A stretch of DNA of 64,000 nucleotides from Kitasatospora sp. NBC_00458 (GCF_036013975.1 NZ_CP107904.1:372001-436000), one strand, 5' to 3'. Numbered from the stretch's first letter, positions 42,170 through 51,051 are shown. The notes: generated from the letters alone by a model not told the origin. Made by a program: numbers and translations.

Positions 42170-42602
42170 GAGGTTCCTCGTCTCACGATGGTCCGGGCGG
42201 TGGCCCGGACGGGCGGCGGCCGTTCGGGCCGATCCCTGGCATCGTGCCACAGCGCCGCCCCGCGCCCACCCGGCGCCGACCTGCGCGGAGCCCCCGGGCA
42301 CCGGACCCTCGGCCGGACCCGCCGCACGGGAGCGCCGCCACCTCCCGCGAACCGCCCCGCCCCGATCCGCCGTGGCCCCTTCCTCGACCCCCACCCCGGT
42401 CCACGCCCAGGTCCACGCCCAAGTCCCCGCCCCGGTCCACGCCCCGGCCCGCCCGCCGTCCTGGTGCGCCGCACCATCCACCGCGCCGTCCGCCACGCCG
42501 TCCAGCACCCGGACGTCCACCCGACCTCCGGAGCGCCTCGGGCAGGATGACCTTGACAGCTGACCGTGACACCCGTCGGACCACCCGCACCCCGGAGGCC
42601 CC
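42170..42602. other. Divergent intergenic region with 12-bp repeats
   Basis: 433 bp. A run of GTCCACGCCC/GTCCCCGCCC units at about 42400-42450 forms an imperfect tandem array. No supported gene. Confidence 0.5.
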
Positions 42603-43847
42603 ATGACCGTCGTCGAGATCCCCGGCTCCAAGTCCGTGACGGCCCGCGCGCTCTTCCTCGCGGCGGCCGCCGACGGCACCACCACCCTGCTCCGCCCGCT
42701 GGTCTCCGACGACACCGACGGCTTCGCCGAGGGCCTGCGCACCCTCGGCTACGCGCTCACCCGCGAGGCCGACCGCTGGCTGGTCGAGGGCCGCCCGCAG
42801 GGCCCCGCCGCCGACGCCGAGGTCTACTGCCGCGACGGCGCGACCACCGCCCGCTTCCTGCCCGTCCTCGCCGCCGCGGGGCGCGGCACCTTCCGGTTCG
42901 ACGCCTCCGCCCAGATGCGCCGACGCCCGCTCGGCCCGCTCACCGAGGCGCTGCGCACCCTCGGCGTGGAGCTCCGGCACGAGGAGGCCGAGGGCCACCA
43001 CCCGCTGCGGATCACCGCCGACGGGGTCCTGGGCGGCGAGCTCACCCTGGACGCGAGCCTCTCCTCCCAGTACCTGACCGCGCTGCTGCTGCTCGGGCCG
43101 CTCACCGACAAGGGCCTGCGGATCACCGTCACCGACCTCGTCTCGGCGCCGTACGTCGAGATCACCATCGCCATGATGCGGGCCTTCGGCGCCACCGTGA
43201 CCCGCACCGGCAAGGTCTTCGAGGTCGCACCGGGCGGCTACCGGGCGACCACCTACCCGGTCGAGCCGGACGCCTCCACCGCCAGCTACTTCTTCGCCGC
43301 GGCCGCTCTCACCGGCCACCGGATCACCGTGCCGGGACTGGGCCGTGACGCGCTCCAGGGCGACCTGCGGTTCGTCGACGTACTGGCCCGGATGGGCGCG
43401 CGGGTCGACGTCAGCGCCGAGCGGGTCACCGTCGAGGGCGCGCCGGACGGCCGGCTCGGCGGCCTCACCGTCGACATGCGCGACATCTCCGACACCATGC
43501 CGACGCTGGCCGCCATCGCACCGTTCGCCTCGGCGCCGGTGCGGATCGAGAACGTCGCCAACACCCGGATCAAGGAGTGCGACCGGCTGGAGGCCTGCGC
43601 CGGGAACCTCCGCCGGCTCGGGATCGACGTCGCCACCGGCCACGACTGGATCGAGATCCGGCCGGGGACCCCGCGCGCCACCGAGCTCGCCAGCCACGGC
43701 GACCACCGGATGGTGATGTCCTTCTCCGTCACCGGCCTGCGTACTCCCGGTATCACCTTCGACGACCCGGGCTGCGTGCGGAAGACCTTCCCGGGCTTCC
43801 ACGAGGCGTTCGCGCAGCTGCGCGAGGGGTGGCCCACCGCCGTCTGA
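42603..43847 (+). CDS. aroA: 3-phosphoshikimate 1-carboxyvinyltransferase (EPSP synthase) paralog
   Basis: 414 residues. PGSKS at 7-11 binds phosphoenolpyruvate/phosphate. RPLVSDDTDGF, SLSSQYLTALLLLGP, KECDRLEA and HGDHRMVMSFSV are as in EPSP synthases. The usual GNAGT motif near residue 80 reads RDGATTARFLP and PGSKSxTNRA reads PGSKSVTARA, so the active-site neighbourhood differs from the housekeeping enzyme. It should join PEP to shikimate-3-phosphate or, if a paralog, to a related hydroxylated acid. It stands alone rather than with shikimate genes. A second role in secondary metabolism is a fair guess but not shown. Confidence 0.85.
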   Translation: MTVVEIPGSKSVTARALFLAAAADGTTTLLRPLVSDDTDGFAEGLRTLGYALTREADRWLVEGRPQGPAADAEVYCRDGATTARFLPVLAAAGRGTFRFDASAQMRRRPLGPLTEALRTLGVELRHEEAEGHHPLRITADGVLGGELTLDASLSSQYLTALLLLGPLTDKGLRITVTDLVSAPYVEITIAMMRAFGATVTRTGKVFEVAPGGYRATTYPVEPDASTASYFFAAAALTGHRITVPGLGRDALQGDLRFVDVLARMGARVDVSAERVTVEGAPDGRLGGLTVDMRDISDTMPTLAAIAPFASAPVRIENVANTRIKECDRLEACAGNLRRLGIDVATGHDWIEIRPGTPRATELASHGDHRMVMSFSVTGLRTPGITFDDPGCVRKTFPGFHEAFAQLREGWPTAV

Positions 43848-44163
43848 CCCGCACCGGGCGCGCACTCGATGCCGCCTGCCGTGCGCTCCGCACGAGCCGC
43901 ACGAGCCGCACAGAGCGTGCCGCGCTGAGCGCGGCGCCCGGAGCGCGGCGCGCGAGCCCGGCGTGCGGTTCCCGGCACGCGGCGGAGCCCCGGGGAATGC
44001 GACCGGGCCGGTCAGGAGGGATTCATCCCGGGAAACCGCGGAAACGCTCCCTTCCGGCGCCCATCGGAAACCTTTTCTGCCCGCCCGCCACTTCCACCCC
44101 ATCGGACCGTCCGATAATCATTTCCGGAATTGTCCGCACCGCTCGTCCGTCCACCATTTTCCC
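43848..44163. other. Intergenic region
   Basis: GC-rich CGCACGAGC repeats just after the EPSP gene (43890-43920), then a notably AT-rich stretch (44040-44165) upstream of the Cys-rich repeat gene. No gene supported. Confidence 0.5.
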
Positions 44164-44193
44164 TTGACGCCCACCATTCCCGACGGGAGTATT
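44164..44193 (+). promoter_or_regulatory. Sigma-70-type promoter of repeat protein gene
   Basis: TTGACG (44164-44169), 18-bp spacer, AGTATT (44188-44193), in the AT-rich stretch 62 bp before the start codon. Confidence 0.5.
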
Positions 44194-44255
44194 TCCGGGG
44201 CTGCGCCCCGGCGGCGCGGCGCACACGTCGCAGCACCGTGAACGGAGGACGAGCA

Positions 44256-44843
44256 GTGGACCAGCTGAACGAATCCGGAATCCCCTCGAACAACCCGGGA
44301 GGGCGGCGGACCTTCCTGCGCGGCGCCCTCGGCGCCACCGCGGTGGGCCTCGCCGGAGCCATGGGCACCGCCCGGGCGAACGCCGCACCGGCCCCCGCAC
44401 CGGCGAAAATCCGGAGCACGCAGAACAACTGGCGTTTCTGTCAGAAGTGCTTCGTGATGTACTTCTGGGGCTACCCGACCGACGGCGTCTGCCCCGCCGG
44501 TGGCGCCCACAGCGCCCAGGGCTACAACTTCATCCTGCCGTACGACGTTCCGGAGACATCCACCGCCCAGCGGAACTGGCGATTCTGCCAGAAATGCTTC
44601 TCCATGTACTTCTGGGGCTACCCGACCGACGGCGTCTGCCCGTCCGGCGGCGCCCACAGCGCCCAGGGCTACAACTTCGTCCTCCCGCACGACGTTCCGG
44701 AGACACCCACCGCCCAGCGGAACTGGCGATTCTGCCAGAAATGCTTCTCCATGTACTTCTGGGGCTACCCGACCGACGGCGTCTGCCCGTCCGGCGGCGC
44801 CCACAGCGCCCAGGGCTACAACTTCGTCCTCCCGCACAGCTGA
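44256..44843 (+). CDS. Tat-exported protein of three Cys/Trp-rich 49-residue repeats
   Basis: 195 residues from a GTG at 44256 (GGAGGA upstream). The start has a twin-arginine signal (PGGRRTFLRGALGA, then an Ala/Gly core ending ANAAPAPA). Three repeats of 49 residues follow, each WRFCxKCxxMYFWGYPTDGV, CPxGGAHSAQGYNF. The second and third are nearly identical in DNA, so one was copied recently. The C-x2-C ... C ... H spacing suggests a small metal-binding or disulfide module. Similar repeats occur in secreted actinobacterial proteins of unknown function. It lies ahead of a muramidase gene. Function not known. Confidence 0.87.
   Translation: MDQLNESGIPSNNPGGRRTFLRGALGATAVGLAGAMGTARANAAPAPAPAKIRSTQNNWRFCQKCFVMYFWGYPTDGVCPAGGAHSAQGYNFILPYDVPETSTAQRNWRFCQKCFSMYFWGYPTDGVCPSGGAHSAQGYNFVLPHDVPETPTAQRNWRFCQKCFSMYFWGYPTDGVCPSGGAHSAQGYNFVLPHS
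44427..44843 (+). repeat. Three direct 147-bp repeats
   Basis: Unit starts at 44427, 44574 and 44721, exactly 147 bp apart, each coding for one 49-residue module. Units two and three are almost identical. Confidence 0.88.
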
Positions 44844-45168
44844 CGGTCCCGCACGCGGAACGGGCGCCGGCGGCAGCCGCGCGCGGCCTGAACGTCCGGC
44901 ACCCGACCACCGACGCCCCACCACCGACGCCCGCCCAGCAATACCCGATACCCGATGCCCGGCGCCCCCACCCAGGGTGCCGGGCATCGGGCGTCGGGCG
45001 TCGGGGGCGGCGCCCACCGACCTTCACGGTCGCAGGGCGGGGCGGGCCGCGGAGTGCGCCCCGAGGCCTGGCGGGAGTGGCGGGGACCTGGCTACCCTGC
45101 TCCCGGCCGGGATCCCTACCGGCCGGTACCGCACTCACACGCCGTCAGCACGGACCAGAGGAGTGTTC
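44844..45168. other. Intergenic region with terminator, before the muramidase
   Basis: 325 bp. It contains the 44951-44991 hairpin and a CGGGCGTCGGG run, then the leader of the GH25 gene. No gene. Confidence 0.5.
44951..44991 (+). terminator. Hairpin terminator of repeat protein gene
   Basis: Perfect 13-bp arms (44951-44963 and 44979-44991), loop 15 bases. Confidence 0.75.
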
Positions 45169-46095
45169 ATGCCCAGCACTTCCCGCTCCGCCCGCTCCAC
45201 CGGCACCAACCGAAGCCCGAAACCCCGCAGGCTCGCCGTCCTCGCCGCCCTGGCCACTGCGGCCGCCCTGACCGCCGGAGTCTCCGCGCCGGCCCACGCG
45301 GCCGAACCGGCCCCCACCGCCGCTCCTGCCACCACCCCCGACGGCTCGGCCGGCGCGGAACGGCAGGGCGGCCTGCCCCCGATCCACCCGGAGCGCGACT
45401 TCGCCGGCTCCACCGTCGCCGCGCACGAGGGGAGAGCCGACACCCCCGCCCTCGCCTCCCTGACCGCCACCCAGACCCCGGGGCTCGACGTCGCCAGCTA
45501 CCAGGGCAACGTCGACTGGGCTTCGGTGGCCGGCAACGGCGCCCGCTTCGCCTACGTGAAGGCCACCGAGGGCACCACGTACCGAAACCCGTACTTCGCC
45601 CAGCAGTACAACGGCTCCTACAACGCCGGCCTGATCCGCGGCGCCTACCACTTCGCCCTGCCCGACCGGTCGTCCGGCACCGCCCAGGCCAACTGGTTCG
45701 TCGACCACGGCGGCGGCTGGTCGCGCGACGGCAGGACCCTCCCGCCCGCGCTCGACATCGAGTACAACCCTTACGGCGCCACCTGCTTCGGCCTCTCGCA
45801 GAGCGCCATGGTCAGCTGGATCCGCGCCTTCAGCAACACCGTCCGCTCCCGCACCGGCCGCTACCCCACCATCTACACGACGACCGGCTGGTGGGCGACC
45901 TGCACCGGCAACAACTCCTCCTTCGGCGCCACCAACCCCCTCTGGATCGCCCGCTACGCCTCCGCCGTCGGTACCCTCCCGAACGGCTGGACGTACCAGA
46001 CCTTCTGGCAGTACGCCGACTCGGGCACCTTCCCCGGAGACCAGAACCTCTTCAACGGCGCCTACGACCGCCTCAAGGCGCTCGCCAACGGCTGA
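45169..46095 (+). CDS. Secreted GH25 muramidase (lysozyme)
   Basis: 308 residues from the ATG at 45169 (AGAGGAG upstream). Signal peptide 1-45 (basic, then VLAALATAAALTAGVSAPAHA). The GH25 domain starts at about 102 with GLDVASYQGNVDW (catalytic Asp). ALDIEYNPYG supplies the second acid pair and FWQYADSGTFPGDQN the last strand. It cleaves the MurNAc-GlcNAc bond of peptidoglycan. The pro-region (residues 46-100) is Pro/Ala-rich. It shares a bidirectional terminator with the following convergent DUF1906 gene. Confidence 0.95.
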   Translation: MPSTSRSARSTGTNRSPKPRRLAVLAALATAAALTAGVSAPAHAAEPAPTAAPATTPDGSAGAERQGGLPPIHPERDFAGSTVAAHEGRADTPALASLTATQTPGLDVASYQGNVDWASVAGNGARFAYVKATEGTTYRNPYFAQQYNGSYNAGLIRGAYHFALPDRSSGTAQANWFVDHGGGWSRDGRTLPPALDIEYNPYGATCFGLSQSAMVSWIRAFSNTVRSRTGRYPTIYTTTGWWATCTGNNSSFGATNPLWIARYASAVGTLPNGWTYQTFWQYADSGTFPGDQNLFNGAYDRLKALANG

Positions 46096-46102
46096 CGCGC
46101 CG

Positions 46103-46144
46103 GGGGCCGGGCTGAGAAGAAACGTTTCCCCTCAGCCCGGCCCC
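46103..46144. terminator. Bidirectional hairpin terminator
   Basis: Perfect 14-bp arms (46103-46116, 46131-46144) around a loop holding AAACGTTT. Placed between the convergent GH25 and DUF1906 genes. Confidence 0.82.
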
Positions 46145-46164
46145 GCCAGGTCAGGCGCGCTCGG

Positions 46165-48048
46165 TCACCAGGTGCCGGTGATGGGGGTGTCGCCGGGGTT
46201 GCCGAACCTCACCCCGTACGCCACCGCACTCGAATCGTGCGCCGCACCGAAGAACTCAGCCGTCGCCGAACGGTAGACACCCACCTCGTCGGAGCCGTCA
46301 CCGTCCCAGTCCCCCACGATCGGCTGCTCGTCATGGTTGCCGAACGCCACATAGTGATCCACGTGCGCACCCGACACCGCGTCCGTCAGATAGAAACTCG
46401 CCTCACTCGGACGGTAGACCCCGATCGTGTCCCGACCATCACCGTTCCAGTCACCCACCAACGGCACATCACCGGCCACACCCATCCGCTGAGTCCCCAC
46501 CACATTCAGATTGTCATCGGTCCACGCGAAATCCTGCGTCGCCGGCTGGTACACCGCGATCGTGTCCCGACCGTCCCCGTTCCAGTCACCCACCAACGGC
46601 ACATCACCCGGATTCCCCAAACCCCCCGCAACCGCCACCGAACCATTGTCGTTCGACAGGTAGAAATACGCCGAACCCGGACGATAGACACCGAACGTGT
46701 CCCGACCGTCCCCGTTCCAGTCACCCACCAACGGCACATCACCCGCCGCCCCGAACACCGACGAACCCACCGTGTTCCCCACCCGGTCCGACACCGCGAA
46801 GAACGAATCACCCGGCCGGTACACACCCACACCCGTCGGCTTCCCCGACACGGCACCGCCGAGTTGGACGTCCAGGTAGTCCTGGTCGATCTGGAGCGAG
46901 TGGCCTCCCCAGCTCTCCGTGATGTTGCCTCGGTACTGGTGGACGCGCTGGTGGTTCGCCCAGGCGCCGGCCGGTATGACCGGCTCGTCGGTGTTCGCCG
47001 CGCCGTTCCAGCGCGCGGTGAACAGGACGTCGGGGAGCGCGTAGCCGCTTCCCCGGCTGTTCACCACGTCGGCGATGCCGGAGGACGAGGAGCTGTAGAC
47101 CGCCGAGCCGTAGCCCCGCTCGTGCAGCCGGGTCGTCCAGGCGGACAGGAAGGAGAGGACCCGGTCCGAGCCGGAGGTGTAGTTCTCCATGTCGTAGTAG
47201 AGCAGCGAGCCCTGGCCGAAGCCGAGTTGGGCCGCCTGGTTGACCGCGTCGTCGGCGGCGGCACGGCCCTGGCTGGTGGCGGAGGTGATCTGACCGGCCT
47301 GGAGGCCCACGTAGATGGGCAGGAAGCGCCAGCCGTTGGCCGCCTGCCGCTGCACCCAGGACGCGGTGAGGTTGGCCTGCGCGCAATAGCGGTTGCTGCC
47401 GCCGATGTAGACGCCGACCGCGCCGTAGGGCGAGTTGGCCTTCCAGGCGTCCATCAGCGCGTTGCCCGGTGCCGTGCAGGCGTCGAAGCCCTTGCCGGTG
47501 TGGTTGGTGAGGTCCGCGCCGCTCGCCGTCAGGGCCGCGGTCCGCGCGGCGGGGGCTTCGGCCGCACTCGCTGCGGGCTTCTGCGGAACCGCGCGCGGCA
47601 GGCCCGCACGGTCGAGGACGGACCGCACCAGGGCGGGGTCCTCGGCGTAGGTGGCCGTGACCTTGAGGCCGGAGAAGCGGCTGACGATCTCGTGGCTGAC
47701 GTCGCGCAGTTCGGTCCCCCAGTCCGCGGGGCCGGCGGCGTCCGGCTGGACGAGCAGCGCCTCGGTCCGGCCCACCAGGCCGGTCGGGCAGTCCTGGGTC
47801 TCGCCGGGGGTGCCGAGGTAGACCGCGTGCCGGGCGAAGTGGACGCAGGCGGTCGGGTCGGCCGCCAGGTCGATGACGGGCCAGTCGGCCGGCACGTCGA
47901 ACCGGTGCCCCTGGTAGGTCACGGGCTTGAGGCCCGAGGCGGAAGGCGCCGCGTGGGCGGCGGTGCCGAGGGCACCGCCGAGCAGTGCGCCGACCGCGGC
48001 GACGACGGGGAGCAGGCTCCGTCGTGCCGATCGGAAGGTCGATGACAT
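46165..48048 (-). CDS. Secreted DUF1906 (GH25-like) hydrolase with FG-GAP-type repeats
   Basis: 627 residues. Signal peptide 1-34. Residues 35-170 are a novel-looking N-domain with DCPTGLVGRTEALLVQPD. A DUF1906/Rv2525c-like glycoside-hydrolase-type domain follows (about 178-400): GKGFDACTAPGNALMDAWK, YGAVGVYIGGSNRYC, LLYYDMENY, QIDQDYLDV. The C-terminal 228 residues are five repeats of form GDVPLVGDWNGDGRDTIGVYRP, an FG-GAP/VCBS-type Asp/Gly Ca-binding array thought to aid surface binding. It likely attacks or binds cell-wall glycan. Its repeat region is almost identical in DNA to that of the next gene. The ribosome-binding site is AAGGAG. Confidence 0.9.
   Translation of the reverse strand: MSSTFRSARRSLLPVVAAVGALLGGALGTAAHAAPSASGLKPVTYQGHRFDVPADWPVIDLAADPTACVHFARHAVYLGTPGETQDCPTGLVGRTEALLVQPDAAGPADWGTELRDVSHEIVSRFSGLKVTATYAEDPALVRSVLDRAGLPRAVPQKPAASAAEAPAARTAALTASGADLTNHTGKGFDACTAPGNALMDAWKANSPYGAVGVYIGGSNRYCAQANLTASWVQRQAANGWRFLPIYVGLQAGQITSATSQGRAAADDAVNQAAQLGFGQGSLLYYDMENYTSGSDRVLSFLSAWTTRLHERGYGSAVYSSSSSGIADVVNSRGSGYALPDVLFTARWNGAANTDEPVIPAGAWANHQRVHQYRGNITESWGGHSLQIDQDYLDVQLGGAVSGKPTGVGVYRPGDSFFAVSDRVGNTVGSSVFGAAGDVPLVGDWNGDGRDTFGVYRPGSAYFYLSNDNGSVAVAGGLGNPGDVPLVGDWNGDGRDTIAVYQPATQDFAWTDDNLNVVGTQRMGVAGDVPLVGDWNGDGRDTIGVYRPSEASFYLTDAVSGAHVDHYVAFGNHDEQPIVGDWDGDGSDEVGVYRSATAEFFGAAHDSSAVAYGVRFGNPGDTPITGTW
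46167..46854. repeat. 688-bp direct repeat, copy 1
   Basis: Matches 48307-48994 with three mismatches, covering nearly all of the FG-GAP-type coding region of the two genes. The boundary in both is at the codons for VSGKPTG. Confidence 0.93.
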
Positions 48049-48304
48049 CGCTGTGGAACTCCTTGAGGGTCGTGTTCGGTCCGGACGGACCGCGAGTGGA
48101 GCGTCTGCCGCCCGCCTCCGGTTGCGTGCGGGCGGGCGGCGGCGCCGAATGCCTCGGCGTCAGGCCGGGCGGGTGCCCCGATGCGTACGGGGCGTGGAGC
48201 CCGCAGCCGGGGTGAACCCGGCGGCGGGGTCGAACGGCGGGCAGGCGCCTCTGCGAAGTCGCCTACAACCGCGGGTGGAGCGGTGGGTCGTGTGCGGCTC
48301 CCGG
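48049..48304. other. Intergenic region between DUF1906 and M23 genes
   Basis: 256 bp, GC-rich. No hairpin terminator or gene was seen. Confidence 0.5.
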
Positions 48305-49507
48305 CTACCAGGTGCCGGTGATGGGGGTGTCGCCGGGGTTGCCGAACCTCACCCCGTACGCCACCGCACTCGAATCGTGCGCCGCACCGAAGAACTCAGC
48401 CGTCGCCGAACGGTAGACACCCACCTCGTCGGAGCCGTCACCGTCCCAGTCCCCCACGATCGGCTGCTCGTCGTGGTTGCCGAACGCCACATAGTGATCC
48501 ACGTGCGCACCCGACACCGCGTCCGTCAGATAGAAACTCGCCTCACTCGGACGGTAGACCCCGATCGTGTCCCGACCATCACCGTTCCAGTCACCCACCA
48601 ACGGCACATCACCGGCCACACCCATCCGCTGAGTCCCCACCACATTCAGATTGTCATCGGTCCACGCGAAATCCTGCGTCGCCGGCTGGTACACCGCGAT
48701 CGTGTCCCGACCGTCACCGTTCCAGTCACCCACCAACGGCACATCACCCGGATTCCCCAAACCCCCCGCAACCGCCACCGAACCATTGTCGTTCGACAGG
48801 TAGAAATACGCCGAACCCGGACGATAGACACCGAACGTGTCCTGACCGTCCCCGTTCCAGTCACCCACCAACGGCACATCACCCGCCGCCCCGAACACCG
48901 ACGAACCCACCGTGTTCCCCACCCGGTCCGACACCGCGAAGAACGAATCACCCGGCCGGTACACACCCACACCCGTCGGCTTCCCCGACACGGCGCAGTT
49001 GCGGCTGGTGAAATCCCTTGTGGAGCCGTTGAAGCCGACTCCGTCGAAGGTGGCCTGCTGGCCGACTCCGTTCAGTGTCTCCTCGAAGTGGAGGTGCGGG
49101 CCGGTCGAGTTGCCGGTGTTGCCGAGACGGCCGACGACCTGGCCCGCGTTCACGTGCACGCCCACCGAGACGTCGAGGGCGGAGAGGTGTGCGTAGTGCG
49201 TGGTCCAGCCGCCACCGTGGTTGATCCGGACGTGTGTTCCGGCCCATGAGCTGCCTGCTTCGGCGACCTCCACGGTGCCCGCGGCGCTGGCGGTGACGGG
49301 GCGGCCGTAGTCGTCGCCCGGGTAGTGGTTGAGGTCGACCGAGCCGTTCGGGTTGTGGCCGGCGTAGGTGCTGGCGGTCCACGTCTCCCCGCAGGGGACG
49401 GGGAGTTGGAAGTCGGGCCGGCCGGCCGCATGAGCCGGCGGAACGGCGAGCAGGGACAGTGCGATCGTGGCCATCACGGTCAAGCCGGTCAATCGTGCCT
49501 TGAGCAT
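48305..49507 (-). CDS. Secreted M23 peptidase with FG-GAP-type repeats
   Basis: 400 residues from the ATG at 49507 (GAGGGGGG six bases upstream). Signal peptide 1-28 (LTVMATIALSLLAVPPAHAA). The M23/LytM domain (29-165) has the zinc ligands: His and Asp in LNHYPGDDYG, and HYAHLS and GPHLHFE with the remaining His. It cuts peptidoglycan cross-links. Residues 170-400 are the five-repeat FG-GAP-type array, nearly identical to the DUF1906 protein. An in-frame extension upstream of 49507 has no start signal. Promoter and leader features are listed separately. Confidence 0.92.
   Translation of the reverse strand: MLKARLTGLTVMATIALSLLAVPPAHAAGRPDFQLPVPCGETWTASTYAGHNPNGSVDLNHYPGDDYGRPVTASAAGTVEVAEAGSSWAGTHVRINHGGGWTTHYAHLSALDVSVGVHVNAGQVVGRLGNTGNSTGPHLHFEETLNGVGQQATFDGVGFNGSTRDFTSRNCAVSGKPTGVGVYRPGDSFFAVSDRVGNTVGSSVFGAAGDVPLVGDWNGDGQDTFGVYRPGSAYFYLSNDNGSVAVAGGLGNPGDVPLVGDWNGDGRDTIAVYQPATQDFAWTDDNLNVVGTQRMGVAGDVPLVGDWNGDGRDTIGVYRPSEASFYLTDAVSGAHVDHYVAFGNHDEQPIVGDWDGDGSDEVGVYRSATAEFFGAAHDSSAVAYGVRFGNPGDTPITGTW
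48307..48994. repeat. 688-bp direct repeat, copy 2
   Basis: See copy 1 (46167-46854). The differences lie at 48473, 48716 and 48843. Confidence 0.93.
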
Positions 49508-49534
49508 GTGGAGCCCCCCTCGGAAGGTGCCGAC

Positions 49535-49563
49535 TGTCGCGCGGCTCCGGACGCCGCGCGACA
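49535..49563 (-). promoter_or_regulatory. Leader hairpin of M23 peptidase mRNA
   Basis: Perfect 11-bp arms (49535-49545, 49553-49563) with a 7-base loop, ending about 10 bases before the ribosome-binding site. It could affect translation or mRNA stability. Confidence 0.5.
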
Positions 49564-49711
49564 CGGACACCGGACACGGGACGGCACGGCGCGGCGGAGG
49601 ACGGCCGCGCCGCCCCCGCCATCGCTTCCGCCGCCCCCGCCGGCGGAACAAGGCCTCGCAAAAGCGTCGGAGAGGCCTCGATTTTGCGGCGATCCCCTTT
49701 GCCGCTCCTCG

Positions 49712-49740
49712 ACAGTAGAGGATGCTCCTTCGCTTTCCAA
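49712..49740 (-). promoter_or_regulatory. Sigma-70-type promoter of M23 gene
   Basis: On the minus strand, TTGGAA (49735-49740), 17-bp spacer, TACTGT (49712-49717). This predicts a transcript start near 49705 and a leader of about 200 bases. Confidence 0.55.
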
Positions 49741-49980
49741 GAGCTCCCGAGCGGGAAAGTAAGTCCCCGAACGGACCGCCGGACAAAGGAAATCATCACG
49801 GAAAATCAGACCTGACGTGCCATCAGCCCTAAGATCGCCGAATACGGTCCATGCGCCCCAGGGGCGGTCGAATGCGACGAACCCGGTTCGACCCCGAACA
49901 GACGGAACGCGGCCCCGCCCCCGGGAGGGGTAGGGGCCGCGTCGGGTTCGGGCGGGGGCGGGGCGGGTGGGACGGGCCGG

Positions 49981-51036
49981 TCAGGGCAGGTTGAGCGGGG
50001 CGGGCAGGCGGGGGCCGGTGGGGACGGGGCGCCACCGGAGGGTGCCGTCCCGGTCGGCGACGACGCGGCCGAAGGGCTGGTCGCCGAAGTGGAAGGCGAA
50101 GCCGAGGGTGCGCGGGGCACGGAGCTCGGCCAGGAGGGTGCGGCGGGCCCGCAGGACGGCGGCCGCGTCGGTGTCCGGGCCTGAGGGCCAGGCCGGGTTG
50201 GCGATCTGGGCCGGGGTGTGGAAGGCGTCGCCGAAGACGACCAGGCGGTGGCCTCCCGGGTCGGTGACGACGTACGAGGTGTGCCCCGGGCTGTGTCCGG
50301 GGGTGATCAGGGCGGTGACGCCGGGCCAGATCTCGGCGCCGTCGTCGAAGGGCTGGAGGACCCGGGACATCGGCACCATGAAGGAGTCCCAGGACGGCGC
50401 TCCGACCTCGATCTCGCCGCGCCAGAACGGTTCCCATTCGGCACCGGCCACCCGGTAGGCCGCGCGTGGGAACGCCTTGTGCAGGACGTGGTCGCGGCCG
50501 GGGCGGAAGCCGAGCCCGGTGTGGTCGGTGTGCAGGTGGGTGAAGGCGACGGTGTCGACGGACCCTGGGGACACCCGTAGGGCACGGAGGGTGTCCAGCA
50601 GGGCGCCGCCGCGGGAGCGGCCGAGGGCCGGGGAGAGGACGTTGGCGCCGAGGCCGACGTCGATCAGCAGGCGTCGGCCTCCGCGTTCGACGAGGACGCC
50701 GCCGGCCGACGCGGCGATCCGGCCGCCGGGGGTGAGCGCCTCGGGGTGGTCGCGCCAGTACGCGGGCGGGACGGCGGGGAGGAAGCCCGCCGGGTCGAGT
50801 TCCATGGCGCCGTCGACGACGTAGGTGACCCGGGTGTCGCCGAGGTCGAGCGAACGGACCGCGGACTGCTCGTTGAGCCGTCCGAGCCGTGGCAGGCGCG
50901 GACGGGCGGCGGCCGCGCGGGGCGCGCCCGCGGTGAGAACGCCGGCCGCGGCGGCGGCGGAGGCCGTGGCGCCGAGGGCGGTGCGCAGCAGGGTGCGGCG
51001 TGAAGTGCCTTTGGCGCGTGGGGTGTTGGCGGTCAT
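49981..51036 (-). CDS. Tat-exported metallo-beta-lactamase-fold hydrolase
   Basis: 351 residues from the ATG at 51036 (GGGAG nine bases upstream). Twin-arginine signal SRRTLLRTALGATASAAA. The metal motif is HLHTDHTG (HxHxDH), with the further His in ITPGHSPGHTSY and Asp in VFGDAFH. This is a complete metallo-beta-lactamase fold, closest in pattern to quorum-quenching lactonase/MBL-fold hydrolases. Export after folding fits Tat use. The substrate is unknown. The next gene upstream on the strand is remote, so it is probably monocistronic. Confidence 0.9.
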   Translation of the reverse strand: MTANTPRAKGTSRRTLLRTALGATASAAAAAGVLTAGAPRAAAARPRLPRLGRLNEQSAVRSLDLGDTRVTYVVDGAMELDPAGFLPAVPPAYWRDHPEALTPGGRIAASAGGVLVERGGRRLLIDVGLGANVLSPALGRSRGGALLDTLRALRVSPGSVDTVAFTHLHTDHTGLGFRPGRDHVLHKAFPRAAYRVAGAEWEPFWRGEIEVGAPSWDSFMVPMSRVLQPFDDGAEIWPGVTALITPGHSPGHTSYVVTDPGGHRLVVFGDAFHTPAQIANPAWPSGPDTDAAAVLRARRTLLAELRAPRTLGFAFHFGDQPFGRVVADRDGTLRWRPVPTGPRLPAPLNLP

Positions 51037-51051
51037 GGTCGGGAACTCCCG

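Larger units (their letters stand above)
49508..49980. other. Intergenic region with M23 promoter and structured leader
   Basis: 473 bp. It holds the promoter (49712-49740) and leader hairpin (49535-49563). The 49800-49900 part is comparatively AT-rich. No gene supported. Confidence 0.5.

Noticed and set aside
49508..49705. c-di-AMP (ydaO-type) riboswitch before the M23 peptidase gene
   Set aside because: Expected from the gene type, but the conserved core elements of that riboswitch were not found in the leader.
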